A stretch of DNA of 64,000 bases from Lethocerus indicus (taxonomy: Eukaryota; Arthropoda; Insecta; Hemiptera; Belostomatidae): the NCBI GenBank assembly GCA_019843655.1, contig JACDQD010000011.1, positions 10,458,604 through 10,522,603 of the forward strand, given 5' to 3'. Of this stretch, positions 63,901 to 64,000 are shown piece after piece. The translations under genes were made by a program, and so were the position numbers. Numbering within the stretch: the first letter of the stretch is position 1; each line of letters opens with the position of its first letter. Under the pieces are notes generated by a model. The model was given only the letters and a program-made list of their open reading frames with translations. It was not told the origin of the DNA and made no database searches.

Positions 63901-64000
63901 CCCTGCGTATTCACTAGTTGTCTAATATCTTGGACGGGTTTATTTATCTCATCGCGTTAATTTTTCCCCATAGACAGTAGTAATTCAGATAGTATCGCAT
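54965..64000. other. No gene recognised
   Basis: CpG-rich patches (55.0-55.15, 57.65-57.95, 59.1-59.25, 59.85-60.8 and 63.5-63.9 kb) alternate with AT-rich DNA (55.6-56.6 and 61.8-63.3 kb). The longest open frame of the window (60252-60803, 183 codons) lies in one CpG-rich patch and shows no domain, biased codon pattern or splice context. Confidence 0.5.
61590..61608. repeat. (GAA)6 microsatellite
   Basis: Six AGA/GAA triplets in a purine-rich stretch. Confidence 0.9.

Noticed and set aside
1..64000. CRISPR arrays, bacterial operons, viral or retroelement coding regions
   Set aside because: No spaced direct-repeat arrays, no polycistronic gene runs, and no reverse transcriptase, integrase, transposase or capsid-like motifs were seen in any frame.

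Overview
This is a eukaryotic, almost certainly arthropod (most likely insect) nuclear window. Coding sequence is sparse and split by GT-AG introns of 0.3-1.7 kb. There are no bacterial operons, microsatellites are common, and one short element has piggyBac-type ends. The species cannot be named from the sequence. Two genes can be rebuilt exon by exon, and both sit in one block at about 24.1-32.2 kb. The first, on the + strand, is a three-exon SVIP homologue (small VCP/p97-interacting protein, 80 aa). The second, on the - strand, is a five-exon gene for a 169-aa protein with four predicted membrane segments, resembling the arthropod LAPTM/Pasiflora/DUF4728-like tetraspan proteins. The two genes converge tail to tail, with their candidate poly(A) signals about 0.5 kb apart.

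The most striking large-scale signal is compositional. From just inside SVIP exon 1 to just inside exon 1 of the tetraspan gene (about 24.3-31.9 kb), CpG almost disappears: a hand count finds 1 CpG in 26041-26640. The flanks are CpG-rich even where AT-rich: 6 in 55621-55860, and 14 in the 120 bp at 46141-46260. This is what germline gene-body DNA methylation leaves behind, with the promoters and first exons spared. It implies an insect that keeps DNA methylation and that these two genes are constitutively expressed.

Layout: 1-24.1 kb is gene-poor. It holds a 2.5-copy tandem repeat (3.06-3.6 kb), a tRNA-like/SINE-like remnant (9.2 kb), a CpG-dense TSS-like island (10.5-11.1 kb) and the SVIP promoter (23.6-24.15 kb), which carries palindromic factor sites. 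24.1-32.2 kb is the convergent gene pair. 32.2-64 kb is gene-poor, CpG-rich, apparently regulatory or intergenic DNA. It contains a possible first coding exon at 36.37 kb, a 234-bp piggyBac-like MITE at 38.3 kb, and a rearranged, hairpin-forming relative of the 36.4 kb exon at 48.6 kb.

Most other open frames occur in CpG-rich DNA that has few stop codons. They overlap on both strands, lack family motifs, and were not accepted as genes. Nothing resembling a new multi-gene system was found. The observations most worth following up are the methylation footprint, the 36.4/48.6 kb duplicated exon-hairpin, the piggyBac MITE and the promoter palindromes.
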